Part shown: positions 31,089 to 32,870 of the stretch, piece by piece
How positions within the stretch are numbered: position 1 is the first letter of the stretch
Layout of the letters: each line of letters begins with the position of its first letter
Origin: a bacterium
GTDB taxonomy: Bacteria; RBG-13-66-14
Length of the DNA: 32,870 nt
Assembly (NCBI GenBank): GCA_035528375.1
Contig: DATKYS010000105.1
Span: 1-32,870 of the forward strand
Direction of reading: 5' to 3'
Notes under the pieces: generated by a model
Database searches by the model: none
What the model saw: the letters and a program-made list of their open reading frames with translations, nothing else
What the model was told of the DNA's origin: nothing
Translations under genes and position numbers: made by a program

Positions 31089-31412
31089 ATGGTCGAAAAA
31101 ACGATGCGCACCGCGGGCCTGGACCGCGCGCTGGATCTCCTCGGCGCCCTGGCCGTCGAGACGCGCCTGAGGCTCCTGTTGCGCCTGAGCCGGGGCGAAC
31201 GCTGCGTCTGCGAGCTCTACCCCGGCGTCGGCGAGCAGTCCAACGTCAGCCGCCACCTGGCCCGGCTGAAGGAGTTGGGCGTCGTCGCCTGCCGCATCGA
31301 AGGCCCCCGGCGGATGTACCGCATCACGGACTACCGGGTGCCGGCGATTCTGCGCGCCCTCGACCTCGCGACGGCCTCCCCCCTCGACTCCGACGGCGAT
31401 TTCCAGCTATGA
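31089..31412 (+). CDS. ArsR-family metal-sensing repressor
   Basis: A 107-residue winged-helix transcriptional repressor. ALAVETRLRLLLRLSRGERCVCELYPGVGEQSNVSRHLARLKELGVVACRIEGPRRMYRI is the ArsR/SmtB DNA-binding domain. The metal-site motif CVC (Cys39, Cys41) sits in the third helix as in arsenic(III) sensors of the ELCVCDL type. It probably controls its own operon from the promoter just upstream and leaves DNA when arsenite or a similar thiol-seeking ligand binds. The stop overlaps the next start (ATGA), so the permease is translationally coupled. Confidence 0.93.
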   Translation: MVEKTMRTAGLDRALDLLGALAVETRLRLLLRLSRGERCVCELYPGVGEQSNVSRHLARLKELGVVACRIEGPRRMYRITDYRVPAILRALDLATASPLDSDGDFQL

Positions 31413-32584
31413 AAAACCGCACGATGTTCATTTTAATGCTGGCCGTCTTCCTGGCCTTCTACCTCATGCCCTTCGCGTCGGGGCGTGTGGAAGGCGCCGC
31501 CGGAGAAGCGGTGGCGATGGCCTCGGAGTACGCCCGCGAGCACGTCCTGTTCTGCCTGATTCCGGCGTTTTTCATCGCCGGGGCGGTGGGCGTGTTCGTG
31601 TCCGGCGGAGCGGTGCTGCGCTACCTGGGCCACGGCGCGAACCGGGTCGTGGCCTACGGCGTGGCGAGCGTCTCCGGGGCGGTGCTGGCCGTGTGCTCCT
31701 GCACCGTCCTGCCGCTCTTCGCCGGCATCTACAAGCGCGGGGCTGGAATCGGGCCCGCGGCGACATTCCTCTACGCCGGTCCGGCCGTCAACGTCATGGC
31801 GGTCATCCTCACCGCGGCGGTTCTGGGGCCGACCCTGGGCATCGCCCGGGCGGTCGGCGCCATCGTGTTCAGCGTGGTCATCGGCCTGACCATGTCGGCC
31901 ATATTCCGGCGCTCCGAACAGAAGCGCGCGGCGGAGGCCCTCGCGGAACCCGTGGATACCGCGCCGCGGCGCAGGCCCTGGCAGGACGGCATCTACTTCC
32001 TCACCATGATCGCCCTGCTGGTCTTCGTCAACTGGGGCAACCCGGGCGGCGGGGGGTTGGGCCGCTGGCTCCACGAAAACCGCTTCTGGGTCGGCGGCGG
32101 GTTCCTGCTCATCCTGGCAATCCAGCTCCGGCGCTGGTTCAAGCGGGACGAGCTGCGGGAGTGGGGCGCCAGGAGCTGGGAGTTCGCCCGGCAGATTCTC
32201 CCCCTCCTCTTCGCGGGCGTTCTGGTGGCCGGGTTCCTCCTGGGACGACCCGGGCACGAGGGGCTCATCCCGTCGCGCTGGATCGAGGGCGCGCTGGGCG
32301 GCAACTCGCTGGCGGCCAACTTTTTCGCCTCGGTCGCCGGCGCGCTCATGTACTTCGCCACGCTCACCGAGGTGCCCATCCTCCAGGGGCTTTTGGGCGC
32401 GGGGATGGGCGGCGGACCGGCCCTGGCCCTGCTTCTGGCCGGACCGGCCCTCTCCCTGCCGAACATGCTGGTCATCCGTTCCGTCCTGGGCACGAAAAAA
32501 ACCGCCGTCTACGTCGGTCTGGTGGTGGTGCTTTCCACCCTGGCGGGCTGGCTCTTCGGCTTCATCTATCCGACCGTCAATTAA
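31409..32584 (+). CDS. DUF318/YraQ-type permease
   Basis: A 391-residue membrane permease of the ArsP/YraQ family (PF03773), with about ten hydrophobic helices. The hallmark CSCTVLPLFAGIYKRGAGIGPAATFLYAGPAVNV is present, with Cys96 and Cys98 in the CSC motif, and the second half repeats the theme at SLAANFFASVAGALMYFATLTEVPILQGLLGAGMGGGPALALLLAGPALSLPNMLVI. Members have been linked to organoarsenical export and to other thiol-reactive substrates. The start overlaps the arsR stop by four bases and the thioredoxin-like gene follows after eight bases. Arsenic or metal export is inferred from family and context. Confidence 0.9.
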   Translation: MKNRTMFILMLAVFLAFYLMPFASGRVEGAAGEAVAMASEYAREHVLFCLIPAFFIAGAVGVFVSGGAVLRYLGHGANRVVAYGVASVSGAVLAVCSCTVLPLFAGIYKRGAGIGPAATFLYAGPAVNVMAVILTAAVLGPTLGIARAVGAIVFSVVIGLTMSAIFRRSEQKRAAEALAEPVDTAPRRRPWQDGIYFLTMIALLVFVNWGNPGGGGLGRWLHENRFWVGGGFLLILAIQLRRWFKRDELREWGARSWEFARQILPLLFAGVLVAGFLLGRPGHEGLIPSRWIEGALGGNSLAANFFASVAGALMYFATLTEVPILQGLLGAGMGGGPALALLLAGPALSLPNMLVIRSVLGTKKTAVYVGLVVVLSTLAGWLFGFIYPTVN

Positions 32585-32592
32585 GGAGACAC

Positions 32593-32835
32593 ATGCGTCA
32601 GTTGAAGATATACGGCGCGGGATGCGCCCGGTGCGGCCGGCTCTACCAGAACTGCCTCGAAGCCTTGGAGGCCGCCGGGGAGCAGGGAATCGTGCTCAAG
32701 GAGGAGGACATCGTGAAAATTTCCGTCGCCAAGGTGATGTTCACCCCGGCGCTGGAGATTGATGGGAAGCTCGTGAGCGAGGGGAAGCTTCTGACGGTGG
32801 AGCAGATCGTGGAGAAGCTGCGCGGTACGGCGTAG
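32593..32835 (+). CDS. Small thioredoxin-like redox protein (CxxC)
   Basis: An 80-residue thioredoxin-fold protein of the redox-active disulfide protein 2 / Thioredoxin_3 group (PF13192). LKIYGAGCARCGRLYQN carries the active pair Cys11 and Cys14, and VMFTPALEIDGKLVSEGKLLT has the cis-proline (TPAL). AAGGAGAC is placed just before ATG 32593. Such proteins are often encoded next to DUF318 permeases and ArsR regulators. It may deliver electrons or a metal ion to the permease; this is inferred from context. Confidence 0.9.
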   Translation: MRQLKIYGAGCARCGRLYQNCLEALEAAGEQGIVLKEEDIVKISVAKVMFTPALEIDGKLVSEGKLLTVEQIVEKLRGTA

Positions 32836-32848
32836 TGTATTTCGGCGG

Positions 32849-32870
32849 GCGGGTGTGGAGACCCGCCCCT
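32849..32870. repeat. Modular hairpin repeat cut by the window end
   Basis: GGGCGGGT, a short loop and ACCCGCCC followed by CT, the same family as the other GGGCGGGTG-arm repeats, in inverted orientation. Confidence 0.75.

Overview
The window is a GC-rich chromosomal stretch from an uncultured diderm (Gram-negative type) bacterium. The diderm call rests on several outer-membrane beta-barrel proteins, an OmpA-type protein, a periplasmic adaptor and many lipoproteins. The mix of genes (TraF/PorV-like barrels, PD40 lipoproteins, a DNRLRE protein, CdaA/CdaR) and the very abundant intergenic hairpin repeats suggest a candidate phylum of the Coatesbacteria/Latescibacteria/Eisenbacteria kind. The taxon cannot be settled from sequence reading alone. 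No rRNA, tRNA, CRISPR array, transposase or phage gene was found.

Layout. 1-1.0 kb: a lamin-tail-domain secreted protein on the minus strand with duplicated terminators downstream. 1.07-3.4 kb: the general PTS proteins HPr and enzyme I, without any EII. 3.48-6.3 kb: two tandem paralogous outer-membrane barrels. 6.7-7.9 kb: phosphoglycerate kinase between repeat clusters. 8.3-10.1 kb (minus): an orphan glycosyltransferase, a dCTP deaminase and a small unknown gene. 10.1-12.1 kb (minus): a lipoprotein and a serine hydrolase. 12.5-15.7 kb (minus): cdaA, cdaR and a TPR-POTRA protein, probably one operon. 16.4-19.7 kb: folD with altered active-site residues, a PD40/SH3 lipoprotein, a folD 3' fragment, and a CsgG-like/TSP3/OmpA protein. 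19.75-25.9 kb: periplasmic adaptor, a fragment of the ABC ATPase gene, a small membrane protein, the ABC ATPase, a TPR protein and a DNRLRE lipoprotein. 26-28.1 kb: an AT-rich PD40 lipoprotein and a third barrel. 28.5-30.7 kb (minus): ribD and a GATase1 protein. 31.1-32.8 kb: arsR, a DUF318-type permease and a CxxC thioredoxin-like protein, probably one metal or arsenic operon.

Two patterns stand out. First, the intergenic spaces are filled with about 28 copies of a modular hairpin repeat. The tag outside the stem is constant (GATGACGTAGGG on one side) while the stem sequence is drawn from a small set. Many copies continue through a T-rich stretch into a second, CTCTCCC-type hairpin, forming a composite element. 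Second, two accessory genes each sit between an intact core gene and a duplicated terminal fragment of that same gene: the folD 3' end around a PD40 lipoprotein, and the ABC ATPase 5' end around a 155-residue membrane protein. This suggests a common insertion route.

Promoters are readable. Several genes have a TTGACN-like -35 box, a 16-18 base spacer and a TATANT-like -10 box close to the start codon, and one gene appears to be read from a leaderless transcript.
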